A stretch of DNA of 64,000 nucleotides from Budorcas taxicolor (Eukaryota > Chordata > Mammalia > Artiodactyla > Bovidae): assembly GCF_023091745.1 (NCBI RefSeq), contig NC_068934.1, positions 19,794,434-19,858,433 on the forward strand, in the 5' to 3' direction. Position numbers and translations under genes: made by a program. This document shows, piece by piece, positions 43,191 through 53,899 of this stretch; within the stretch, counting starts at the first letter, position 1, and every line of letters begins with the position of its first letter. The notes under the pieces were generated by a model. That model was not told the DNA's origin and ran no database searches. It saw only the letters and a program-made list of their open reading frames with translations.

Positions 43191-46100
43191 AATAGTGGTG
43201 GATGAAGATAGCGGAGTACAAGGACATGTGCTCCTCTTCTCCTGCAAGAACTCCAAAATTACAACTCACTACTGAAAAACCATCAATAGGAGAATTTTGG
43301 ATGCCACCAAAAAAAGATACCCTATGTCCAAGGGCAAAGGAGAAGCCCTGCAAGACAATAGGAGGGACAAAATTGCTATTAGAATCAAACCCTTTACCCA
43401 CCAGAGACACTTGGAGGGCTCAAACAAACTTGTGCACACCAGGACCCAGAGACCCCACAGAGACTGAGCCAGAAATGTGTTTGAATGTCTCCTTTGAGGG
43501 TATGGGTCAGCAGTGGCTTGTCACAGTGGCAGAGGCTCTGGGTTCAGCAGACCTGGATATGGCATAAGCCCTCTTGGAGGAGGTCACCACTAACCCCACC
43601 ATAAACCCACCAGAACTTACACAGGACTGGGAAATAGACTCTTGGAGGGCACAAAGAAAACCTTGTACACACCAGGAACCAGAAGAAAGGAGCAGTGACC
43701 CCACAAGAGACTGACCTAGACTTGCCCAGGGGTATCCAGGAGTCTCCGGTGGAGGTGTGGATTGGTGGTGGCCTGCTGCAGCTTCAGGGGCACTCAGTGC
43801 AGCCATGCATGCATGGGACCTTTTGAAGGAGGTCATCATTAGCTTCATTACCTCCACCATAGTTTGGTCTCAGGTCAAACAACAGGGAGGGAACACAACC
43901 CCGCCCATCAACAGAAAATTGGATTGAAGATTTCTGAACATGGCCCTGCCCATCAGAACAAGACCCAGTTTTCCCCTTAGTCAGTCTCTCTCATCAGGAA
44001 GCTTCCATAAGCTTCTTATCCATCAGAGGGACAACACAATGAAAACCACTATCACCGAACACTAACCAAACTGACCACATGGACCACATCCTTGTGTAAC
44101 TCAATGAAATGATGAGCCATACCATGTAGGGCCACCCAAGATGGAAGGGTCATGGTGGAGAGTTCTGAAAAAATGTGGCCAACTGGAGAAGTGAATGGCA
44201 AACCACTTCTTGCCTTGAGAGCCCTATGAACAGCATGAAAAGGCAAAAAGATAGGACACTGAAGATGAACTCCCAGGTCAGTAGGTGCTCAATATGCTAC
44301 TGGAGATCAGTGGAGAAATAACTCCAGAAAGAATGAAGAGATGGAGCCAAAGCAAAAACAATACCCAGCTGTGGATGTGTCTGGTGATGGAAATAAAGTG
44401 CAATGCTATTAGGAACAATACTGCATAGGAATCTGGAATGTTAGGTCCATGAATCAAGGCAAATTGAAAGTGGTCAAACAGGAGAAGGCAAGAGTGAATA
44501 TCAACATTATAGGAATCAGCAAACTAAAATTTACTGTAATAGGTGAATTTAACTCAGATGACCATTATATCTACTACTGTGGGCAAGAATCCCTGAGAAG
44601 AAATGGAGTCGCCCTCATAGTCAACAAAAGAGTCCAGAATGCAGTACTGGATGCAATCTCAAAAACAACAGAATGATCTCTATTTCCAAAGCAAATCATT
44701 CAATATCACAGTAATCCAAGTTTATGTCCCAAATGGTAATGCTGAAGAAGCTGAAGTTGAACAGTTCTATGAAGACCTATGAGACCTTCTAGAACTAACA
44801 TCCCCAAAATATATCCTTTTCATTATAGAGGACTGGAATGCAAAAGTAGGAAATCAAGAAACACCTGGAGTAACAGCAAATTTGGCCTTGGAATATGGAA
44901 TGAAGAAGGACAAAGACTAACAGAGTTTTGCTAAGAAAATGCACTGGTCATAGCAAACACCCTTTTCCAACAACACAAGAGAAGACTCTACACATGGACA
45001 TCACCAGATGGTCAACACTGAAATCAAATTGATTATATTCTTTGCAGCCAAAGATAGAGAAGCTCTATACAGTCAACAAAAACAAGACCAGGAGCTGACT
45101 GTGGCTCAGATCATGAACTCCTTATTGCCAAATTCAGACTTAAAGAAAGTAGGGAAAACCGCTAGACCATTCAGGTATGACCTAAATCAAATCCCTTATG
45201 ATTATACAGTGGAAGTGAGAAATATATTTAAGGGCCTAGATCTGATAGACAGAGTGCCTGATGAACTATGGATGGAGGCTTGTGACATTGTACAGGAGAC
45301 AGGGATCAAGACCATCCCCATGGAAAAGAAATGCAAAAAAGCAAAATGGCTGTCTGGGAGGCCTTACAAACTGCTATGAAAAGAAGAGAAGTGAAAAGCA
45401 AAGGAGAAAAGGAAAGGTATAAGCATCTGAATGCAGAGTTCCAAAGAATAGCAAGGAGAGATAAGAAAGCCTTCCTCAGCAATCATTGCAAAGAAATAGA
45501 GGGAAACAACAGAATGGGAAAGACTAGAGATATCTTCAAGAAAATTAGAGATACCAAGGGAATATTTCGTGCTAAGATGGGCTTGATAAAGGACAGAAAT
45601 GGTATGGACCTAACAGAAGCAGAAGATATTAAGAAGAGGTGGCAAGAATACACAGAAGAACTGTACAAAAAAGATCTTTGCAACCCAGATAATCACGATG
45701 GTGTGAACACTCACCTAGAGCCAGACATCCTGGAATGTGAAGTCAAGTGGGCCTTAGAAAGCATCACTACGAGCAAAGCTAATGGAGGTGATGGAATTCC
45801 AGTTGAGCTATTTCAAATCCTGAGAGACGATGCTGTGAAAGTGCTGCCCTCGATATGCCAGCAAATTTGGAAAACTCAGCAGTGGCCACATGACTGGAAA
45901 AGGTCAGTTTTCATTCCAATCGCAAAGAAAGGCAATGCCAAAGAATGTTCAAACCTACCACACAACTGCACTCATCTCACATGATAGCAAAGTAATGCTC
46001 AAACTTCTCCAAGCCAGGATTCAACAATACATGAACTGTGAACTTCCAGATGTTCAAGTTGGATTTCGAAAAGGCAGCAGAAACAGATCAAATTTCCAAC

Positions 46101-47246
46101 ATCCTTTGGATCATCAAAAAAGCATGAGTTCAAAAAAAATTCCAAAAAACCATCTACGACCTGTTTATTGACTATGCCAAAGCCTTTGTGTGGATCACAG
46201 AAATCTATGAAAAATTCCTCAAGAGATAGGAATAGCAGATCACCTGACCTGCCTCCTGAGAAATCTGTATGCAGGCCAGGAAGCAACAGTTAGAACTGTA
46301 CATGGAACAACAGACTGGTTCCAAATCAGGAAAGAGGCACATCAAGGCTGTATATTGTCATCCTGCTTATTTAACTTATATGCAGAGTATATCATGTGAA
46401 ATGCTAGGCTGGATGAAGCACAAGCTGGAATCAAGATTGCTCGGAGAAGCATCAGTAACCTCAGATATGCTAATGACACCACTCTTATGGCAGAAAGTGA
46501 AGAAGAACTAAAGAACCTCTTGATGAAAGTGAAATAGAGTGAAAAAGTTGGCTTAAAACTCAACATTCAGAAAGCTAAGGTCATGGCATCTGGTCCCATC
46601 ACTTCATGGCATATAGATGGGGAAATAATGGAAACAGTGACAGACTTTATTTTTTTGGCCTCCAAAATCACTGCAGATGGTTACTGCAGCCGTGAAATTA
46701 AAACACTTCCTCCTTGGAAGAAAAGCTATGACCAGCCTAGATAGCATATTAAAAAGCAGAGACATAACTTTGCCAACAAATGTCTGTCTAGTCAAAGCTA
46801 TGGTTTTTCCAGTAGTCATGTATGAATGTCAGAGTTGGACTATAAAGAAAGCTGAGTGCCAAAGAATTAATGCTTTTGAACTGTGGTGTTGGAGAAGACT
46901 CTTGAGGGTCCCTTGGACTGCAAGAAGATTCAACCAGTCTATCCTAAATGAAATCAATCCTGAATATTCATTGGAAGAACTGATGCTGAAGCCTAAACTC
47001 CAATACTTTGGCCTCCTGATGGGAAGAACTGACTCACTGGAAAAGCCCCCGATGCTGGGAAAATTGAAGGCAGAAAGAGAAGGGGATGACAGAGGATGAA
47101 ATCCTTGGATGGCATCACCAACTTAATGGACATGAGTTTGAGCAAGCTCCAGGAGTTGATGATGGACAGGGAAGCCTGGCGTGCTGCAGTCCATGGGGTC
47201 ACAAAGAGTTCAATACAATTGCATGACTGAACTGAACTGAACTGAT
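43191..47246 (+). mobile_element. Near full-length BovB LINE, 4.06 kb
   Basis: The most complete BovB here. The 5' untranslated region runs from the start ('gaagatagcggagtacaagg') to about 44448, followed by relics of endonuclease, linker, RT and C-terminus, and the 3' end ('actgaactgaactgaactga'). A 9-bp duplication, ttgaccaca (43182-43190 and 47247-47255), supports both boundaries. The 5' region contains a 121-codon open frame (43202-43567) of unknown significance. The copy serves as the internal reference for the 5' fragments at 12967-13080 and 28556-29296. Confidence 0.92.
44449..47200 (+). pseudogene. BovB ORF2 (endonuclease-reverse transcriptase) pseudogene
   Basis: Starts with a Met in context MNQGKLKVVKQEKARVN, the likely ORF2 N-terminal region. 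Endonuclease blocks follow: NSDDHYIYYCGQESLRRNGV at about 44550, the WNAKVG block near 44835, then GSDHELL near 45100. Next come the linker (DLIDRVPDELW, RRDKKAFLSNHCKEIEGNN), the RT fingers and palm, and the C-terminus with LRVPWTARRFNQSI. At least eight frame changes or stops break it (for example near 44676, 44780, 45000, 45379, 45984 and 46171). The catalytic YADD reads YAND near 46465-46480, losing one of the two metal-binding aspartates. The ancestral protein nicks DNA and copies its RNA at the nick (target-primed reverse transcription). Confidence 0.92.
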
Positions 47247-47476
47247 TTGACCACATGATATTTTGGTGTTAATACAAAAAAAATTCTTTTTCTTGTTATG
47301 CCTTCCTACCATCTACAAGGAAAATGTCATAGTGAGTAATACAAATTTACTTTGACTTCATGGAGGATGTCACCATCCATGTTGTGGGGCCTATATCTTC
47401 AATACTGTATCCAGCATATTAAATGATTGATGTAAAATAAATGTAAATTGCTTTCTTATATTAATTCTCAGTGACT

Positions 47477-47887
47477 AAATCTGTGAAGAAGGCTGAGTGC
47501 CGAAGAATTGATGTGTTTGAACTGCGGTGTTGAAGAAGACTCTTGAGGGTCCCTTGGACTGCAAGGAGATTCAACCAGTCCATTCTAAAGGAGATTAACC
47601 CTGGGATTTCTTTGGAAGGAATGAGGCTAAAGCTGAAGCTCCAGTACTTTGGCCACCTCATGAGAAGAGTTGACTTATTGGAAAAGACTTTGATGCTGGG
47701 AGGGATTGGGGGCAGGAGGAGAAGGGGATGACCCTGGATGAGATGGCTGGATGGCATCGCTGACTCGATGGACGTGAGTCTGAGTGAACTCTGGGAGTCA
47801 GTGATGGACAGGGAGGCCTGGCATGCTGCGATTCATGGGGTCGCAAAGAGTCGGACACGACTGAGCGACTGAACTGAACTGAACTGA
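47477..47887 (+). mobile_element. BovB 3' end (ART2A-type)
   Basis: Forward 3' fragment from 'ctgtgaagaaggctgagtgc' to three ctgaa repeats at the tail. Sequence is close to the 19718-20128 copy, suggesting similar age and subfamily ('gggatttctttggaaggaat' variant in both). Confidence 0.92.
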
Positions 47888-48185
47888 AAGCTGTAGAAGA
47901 ACGATGGAAAGTAGTTATCCTCCAGTACATGGGAGAATTCCAGGGCATAGGAGATGAGTTTGAGGACCGTCACCATGCACTCAGTATTTCCAGTTCCCTC
48001 TACCCTCATCAAATCTCAAATTTACTGTGTACAAAATTTGATTAGTAGGTCATTTTAATTCACCTACCAGGACACCATGAAGTGGTTTTTGAGTGCCGGA
48101 TTTTGTAAGCATAGCCTCTCCTGGGGAAGGAGGAAGTAGACTCGGCTTACTTTTCATATTGATAGTTTCATTTGGCTTTTATCCC

Positions 48186-48617
48186 TGCTGTTCTTCAGTT
48201 GCCAAGTCATGTCTGACTTTTTGCACCCCTGTGGAATGCAACATGCCAGGCTTCCCTGTCCTTCCTGACATCTCAGAGTTTGCTCAAACTCATGTCCATT
48301 GAGTCAGTGATGCAATCCAACCATCTCATCCTCTGTCACTTCCTTCTCCTCTTGCCTTCAATCTTTCCCAGCATCAGGTTATTTTCCCATGAGTCAACTC
48401 TTTGTATCAGGTGGCCAGAGTATTGGATCTTCACCACTAGTCCTTCCAATGTGTATTCCATATTGATTTCCTTTAGGATTGACTGGTTTGATCTCTTTGA
48501 TGTCCAAGGGACTTAAGAGTCTTCTCCAACACCACTGTTGGAAATCATCAATTCTTCAGCACTCAGCCTTCTTTATGGTCCAACTGTCACATCCATACAT
48601 GACTACTGGAAAAACCA
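48186..48617 (-). mobile_element. BovB 3' part
   Basis: Reverse-strand copy from 'ctgctgttcttcagttgcca' to 'catgactactggaaaaacca'; diverged, several small deletions. Confidence 0.9.
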
Positions 48618-49012
48618 TTATGATAAAAACCAATTTTATCCTTAAATTATTTTATTCTGCATTATGTTTATCTTATAAGCTGCTTCAAATAGTTTTGATG
48701 GGAAAATGTGATATAAATCCTAAATAAATACACCAGCAAAAACAAATTATATTTGAAATGAAAAATAAATGAAGCTTCCCATTTTCTGGAATTGCTTAGC
48801 AGAGATACATTTTATGAATTGTGAGACTACGTTGAGTATAGAAATACTAATGAGGTATCTAGACTCAAACTATTCCACATTCCTTCTATAATTAGGATTC
48901 CCTGTGCTTTTTGAAGCTGAGATTCAAAGATAAGCAGATGTGGTTTTCTTTGAATGACATGAAATGGATGATATTTTGTTTGATATTATCACTTGCTTCT
49001 TTTTAACTGTAC
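48618..49012. other. Unassigned AT-rich DNA
   Basis: No gene or repeat recognised. Confidence 0.5.
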
Positions 49013-49029
49013 AGACTGAAGATATTCTT

Positions 49030-49770
49030 AACAGAATTCAAAAGCTCAATTCCAGAAAAATAAACAACCCAATCAAAAAATGGGCCAAAGAACTAAACAG
49101 ACATTTCTCCAAAGAAGACATACAGATGGCTAACAAACACATGAAAAGATGCTCAACATCACTCATTATCAGAGAAATGCAAATCAAGACCCCAATGAGG
49201 TGCCATTTCACACCAGTCAGAATGGCTGCGATCCAACAGTCTACAAGCAATAAATGCTGGAGAGGGTGTGGAGAAAAGGGAACCCTCTTACACTGTTGGT
49301 GGGAATGCAAACTAGTACAGCCACTATGGAGAACAGTGTGGAGATTCCTTAAAAAACTGGAAATAGAACTGCCTTATGTATGACTCAGCAATCCCACTGC
49401 TGGGCATACAGACCAAGAAAACTAGAGTTGAAAGAGACACGTGTACCCCAATGTTCATGGCAGCACTGTTAATAATAGCCAGGACATGGAAACAACCTAG
49501 ATGTCCATCAGCAGATGAATGGATAAGAAAGCTGTGGTACATGTACACAATGGAGTATTACTCAGCCATTAAAAAGAATACATTTGAATCAGTTCTAATG
49601 AGGTGGATGAAACTGGAGCCGATTATACAGAGTGAAGTAAGCCAGAAAAAAAAACACCAATGCAGTATACTAACACATATATATGGATTTAGAAAGATGG
49701 TAACCATAACCCTGTATGCGAGACAGCAAAAGAGACACAGATGTACAGAACAGAATTTTTGACTCTGTGG
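49030..49770 (+). pseudogene. L1 ORF2 C-terminal relic
   Basis: Carries INNPIKKWAKELNRHFSKED, HFTPVRMAAIQQSTSNKCWR and LLHCWWECKLVQPLWRTVWR, then in a shifted frame YDSAIPLLGIQTKKTRVERD, ARTWKQPRCPSADEWIRKLW and MEYYSAIKKNTFESVLMRWM. These are hallmark blocks of the L1 ORF2 C-terminal (cysteine-rich) region. The frameshift is explained by a 4-base duplication, tatgtatg, at 49375-49382. The reverse-transcriptase and endonuclease domains are absent. Confidence 0.94.
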
Positions 49771-50018
49771 GAGAGGGAGAGGGTAGGATGATTTGGGAGA
49801 ATGGCATTGAAACATGTGTAATATCGTATAAAAAACGAATCGCCAGTCTAGGTTCGATGCAGGATACAGGATACAGGTACGCTGGGATAACCCAGAGGGA
49901 TGGTATGGGGAGGGAGGTGGGAGGGGTGTTCAGGAGTGGGAACTTATGTACACCCCTAGTGGATTCATGTTGATGTATGGCAAAACCAATACAGTATTGT
50001 GAAGTAAAAAAAAAAAAA

Positions 50019-50092
50019 ATTAAAAAAACAAGTAAAAAGAAAAAAAGAAATAGAAAAAATTAAAAACACAAGTAAAAAAAAAAAAGAAATAG
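50019..50092. repeat. Tandem duplication in the L1 A-rich tail
   Basis: A unit of about 35 bp containing 'acaagtaaaaa' and ending 'agaaatag' occurs at 50019-50053 and 50059-50092. Likely slippage or template switching in the tail. Confidence 0.75.
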
Positions 50093-50095
50093 ATG

Positions 50096-51433
50096 AAAAT
50101 ATTTTTTGACTCAGAACTCTTTAGAAGCCTGCAATTCTTTAGAAAGTCATTTGCTAATTGTGGTTATTTTTCTCAATAAACTTTAGGTTGATTCATTTTA
50201 CTGTGTGCAAATATATACTATTTATTTTAATTAATATTATATTTTATGTTAGACATATCATACTGAAATTGTTAGATTAATTAACATGATTAATTCATTG
50301 CTTTACATTTTAGTGCCAAGCTTTAAAGGTGATCAACTTTAAATGTTACCATAAAATTTCTTTATAGCTTTTAACCACTGAGCATATATTGTTAATCAGC
50401 TTATTGTTAATGCCAGCAATGATGGCTAAAATAGATGCACTAATTATGTTTGGAAATAAACTACATGCTGCTTTTTCACATTCAGAGTGTGATAAATTCC
50501 ATGTGGAAAAAGGAATCTTTTGTTTTAGACTTGTAAGGGATTTTAAATTTAATCAAATAAAAGTAAAACTATAATTTATAAAGGGATTACTATATACCAA
50601 CAATGGCACACAATATTGCATTTCATCCACAGTAGTCCCATGTGGCAGACATTATTATCCCTAATTTCAGATGAGAACAGGGGGATAAACAGTAATTTTT
50701 TCCCATGTCACATACTAGTAAGTGAAAGAACCCAGATTTCAACCCAAATATCTTTAGCACTGAAATTTACTTAAATATCATGGATCTAGAGAATAAAATC
50801 ATATACAACCTCATGTAGTAGTTGAAAGCAAAACATTTTTCCAAGTAAGAATTACCTACTCTACTGTGGATATATAACTTGATATCATTGTCTTAAAAAT
50901 TTGGAAAAGTAATTGTTTTAAGGGAAAAAACACACCAAAGCCTTGGGGTAAAAACTCATACTTTCATAATCTGAAGTTTTCTTCACGGACTCAGAGATTC
51001 TGATGATAATCTCACTTCTTGCTTCCATCCTACTAGGGATGTATTTACTGGATCCTCAGGAAGCATACAGGGGAGTGGGGGAAGACAAGACATATGCAAT
51101 TCTAATTAGAAAAAGACATGTGGTTCTAGAAAGCTCCACAGGTAATGGAAATTAAACTCTCTTGACGGATCAGTTGGAGGCCACTCTTCTAGTTTGTTTT
51201 CATAGTCATATAATAAGAGACAAACCAAAGAGGAATATGGCTAACGGAGCAATGCTCTGCAAGGGTTGAGTTCAACTGGGTGAAGTGTGGTGACTGTTCT
51301 GTTATTGGAGGCATCAGAATATTGATGCCATTGATGATCAGCAATTTAATTATAAATCTCAAATGTATTAGAGCTTTCAATTCAATAGTATGTAAAGTCT
51401 GTAGAATGGGCTAGGAGAATAATAAGACCCTCT
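50096..51433. other. Unassigned AT-rich DNA apart from one MIR
   Basis: No gene recognised; the MIR at 50575-50770 is listed separately. Confidence 0.5.
50575..50770 (-). mobile_element. MIR SINE
   Basis: Reverse-strand MIR order: 'cattattatccctaatttca', 'gatgagaacagggggataaa', 'catactagtaagtgaaagaa' and 'cagatttcaacccaaat'. Confidence 0.65.
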
Positions 51434-51442
51434 ATGGAATTT

Positions 51443-53890
51443 TGGGTGTTAAAACTAACACCCAAAAAAGATGTCCTTTTCATTATAGGGGACTGGAATG
51501 CAAAAGTAGGAAGTCAAGAAACACCTGGAGTAACAGGCAAATTTGGCCTTGGAATATGGAATGAAGAAGGGCAAAGGCTAATAGAGTTTTACCAAGAGAA
51601 CGCACTGGTCATAGCAAACGCGCTCTTCCAACAACACAAGAGAAGACTCTACACGTGGACATCACCAGATGGTCAACACCGAAATCAGATTGATTATATT
51701 CTTTGCAGCCAAAGATGGAGAAGCTCTATACAGTCAGCAAAAACAAGACCGGGAGCTGACTGTGGCTCAGATCATGAACTCCAAATTGCCAAATTCGGAC
51801 TTAAATTGAAGAAAGAAGGGAAAACCGCTAGACCATTCAGGTATGACCTAAATCAAATCCCTTATGACTATACAGTGGAAGTGAGAAATATATTTAAGGG
51901 CCTAGATCTGATAGATAGAGTGCCTGATGAATTATGGAATGAGGTTCATGACATTGTACAGGAGACAGGGATCAAGACCATCCCCATGGAAAAGAAATGC
52001 AAAAAAGCAAAATAGCTGTCTGGGAGGCCTTTCAAATAACTGTGAAAAGAAGAGAAGCGAAAAGCAAAGGAGGAAAGGAAAGATATAAGCATCTGAATGC
52101 AGAGTTCAAAAGAACAGCAAGAAGAGATAAGAAAGCCTTCCTCAGCGATCAATGCAAAGAAATAGAGGAAAACAACAGAATGGGAAAGACTAGAGATATC
52201 TTCAAAAAAACTAGAGATACCAAGGGAATATTTCGTGCAAAGATGGGCTCAATAAAGGACAGAAATGGGAAGCAGAAGATGTTAAGAAGAAGTGGCAAGA
52301 ATACACAGAAGAACTGTACAAAAAAGATCTTCACAACTCAGATCATCACAATGGTGCAATCACTCACCTAGAGCCAGACATCCTGGAATGTGAAGTCAAT
52401 TGGGCCTTAGAAAGCATCACTACTAACAAAGCTAGGGGAGGTGATGGAATTCCACTTGAGCTCTTTCAAATCCTGAAAGATGATGCTGTGAAAGTGCTGC
52501 ACTCAATATGCCAGCAAATGTGGAAAACTCAGCAGTGGCCACAGGACTGGAAAAGGTCAGTTTTCATTCCAATCCCATAGAAAGGCAATGCGAAAGAAAG
52601 CTCCAACTACCGCACAATTACACTCATCCCACACGCTAGTAAAGTAATGCCCAAAATTCTGCAATCCAGGCTTCAGCAATATGTGAACCGTGAACTTCCA
52701 GACACTCAAGCTGGTTTTAGAAAAGGCAGAGGAACAAGAGATCAAATTGTCAACATCCGGTGGATCATGGAAAAAGCAAGAGAGTTCCAGAAAAACATCT
52801 ATTTCTGCTTTATTGACTATGCCAAAGCCTTTGACTGTGTGGGTCACAATAAACTGTGGACAATTCTTCAAGAGATGGGAATACCAGACCACCTGACCTG
52901 CCTCTTGAGAAACCTATATGCAGGTCAGGAAGCAACAGTTAGAACTGGACATGGAACAACAGACTGCTTCCAAGTTGGAAAAGGAGTACGTCAAGGCTGT
53001 ATTTTGTCACCCTGCTTATTGAACTTATATGCAGAGTACATCATGAGAAATGCTGGGCTGCAGGAAGCACGAGCTGGAATCAAGATTGCTGGGAGAAATA
53101 TCAATAACCTCAGAAATGCAGATGACACCACCCTTATGGCAGAAAGTGAAGAAGAACTAAAGAGCCTCTTGATGAAAGTGAAAGAGGACAGTGAAAAAGT
53201 TGGCTGAAAACTCAACATTCAGAAAACTAAGATCATGGCATCTGGTCCCATCACTTTATGGGAAATAGATGGGGAAACAGTGTTAGACTTTATTTTTCTG
53301 GGCTCCAAAATCACTGCAGATGGTGATAGCAGCCATGAAATTAAAAGACGCTTACTCTTTGGAAGGAAAGTTATGACCAACCTAGACAGCATATTAAAAA
53401 GCAGATAGATTACTTTGCCAACAAAGGTCCGTCTAGTCAAGGCTATGGTTTTTCCAGTGGTCATGTATGGATGTGAGAGTTGGACTGTGTAGAAAGCCGA
53501 GTGCTGAAGAATTGATGCTTTTGAACTGTGGTGTTGTAGAAGACACTTGAGAGTCCCTTGGACTGCAAGGAGATCCAACCAGTCCATCCTAAAGGAGATC
53601 AGTCCTGGGTGTTCATTGGAAGGACTGATGCTGAAGCTGAAACTTCAATAGTTTGGCCACGTCATGCGAAGAGTTGACTCATTGGAAAAGACTCTGATGC
53701 TGGGAGGGATTGGGGGCAGGAGGAGAAGGGGACGACAGAGGATGAGATGGCTGGATGGCATCACTGACTCGATGGACGTGAGTCTGAGCGAGCCCCGGGA
53801 GATGGTGATGGACAGGGAGGCCTGGTGTGCTGCGATTCTTGGGGTCACAAAGAGTCAGACACGACTGAGTGACTGAACTGAACTGAACTG
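51443..53890 (+). mobile_element. BovB LINE, 2.45 kb, with hairpin at its 5' edge
   Basis: Runs from the middle of the endonuclease to the 3' end ('gactgaactgaactgaactg'). It is flanked by a 9-bp duplication, atggaattt (51434-51442 and 53891-53899). At the 5' edge a perfect 12-bp inverted repeat with a 4-base loop (arms 51440-51451 and 51456-51467) places an inverted copy of the first element bases beside the target. Sequence quality is high, making this one of the youngest BovB copies here. Confidence 0.93.
51452..53870 (+). pseudogene. BovB ORF2 pseudogene, endonuclease C-half to C-terminus
   Basis: A 193-codon open frame (to 52015) holds KDVLFIIGDWNAKVGSQETP, LYTWTSPDGQHRNQIDYI and GADCGSDHELQIAKFGLKLK of the endonuclease, ending at a TAG inside KKAK|LSG. 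After the linker, a 186-codon frame (52647-53207) holds the RT: QAGFRKGRGTRDQIVNIRWI, FCFIDYAKAFDCVGHNKLWT and RQGCILSPCLLNLYAEYIMR. Here YADD reads NADD (tat to aat near 53114). A TGA ends it at VG|KLN. Relatively few point lesions separate the pieces, but the N-terminal part of the endonuclease is missing. Confidence 0.92.
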
Positions 53891-53899
53891 ATGGAATTT

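Larger units (their letters stand above)
49013..50095 (+). mobile_element. L1 LINE, 3' end with A-rich tail
   Basis: Contains the last part of L1 ORF2, a ruminant-type L1 3' UTR ('atggtatggggagggaggtg' and 'gttgatgtatggcaaaacca') and a long A-rich tail with an internal duplication. 5'-truncated at about 49013. It is well preserved compared with the 16025 copy, so probably younger. Confidence 0.93.
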
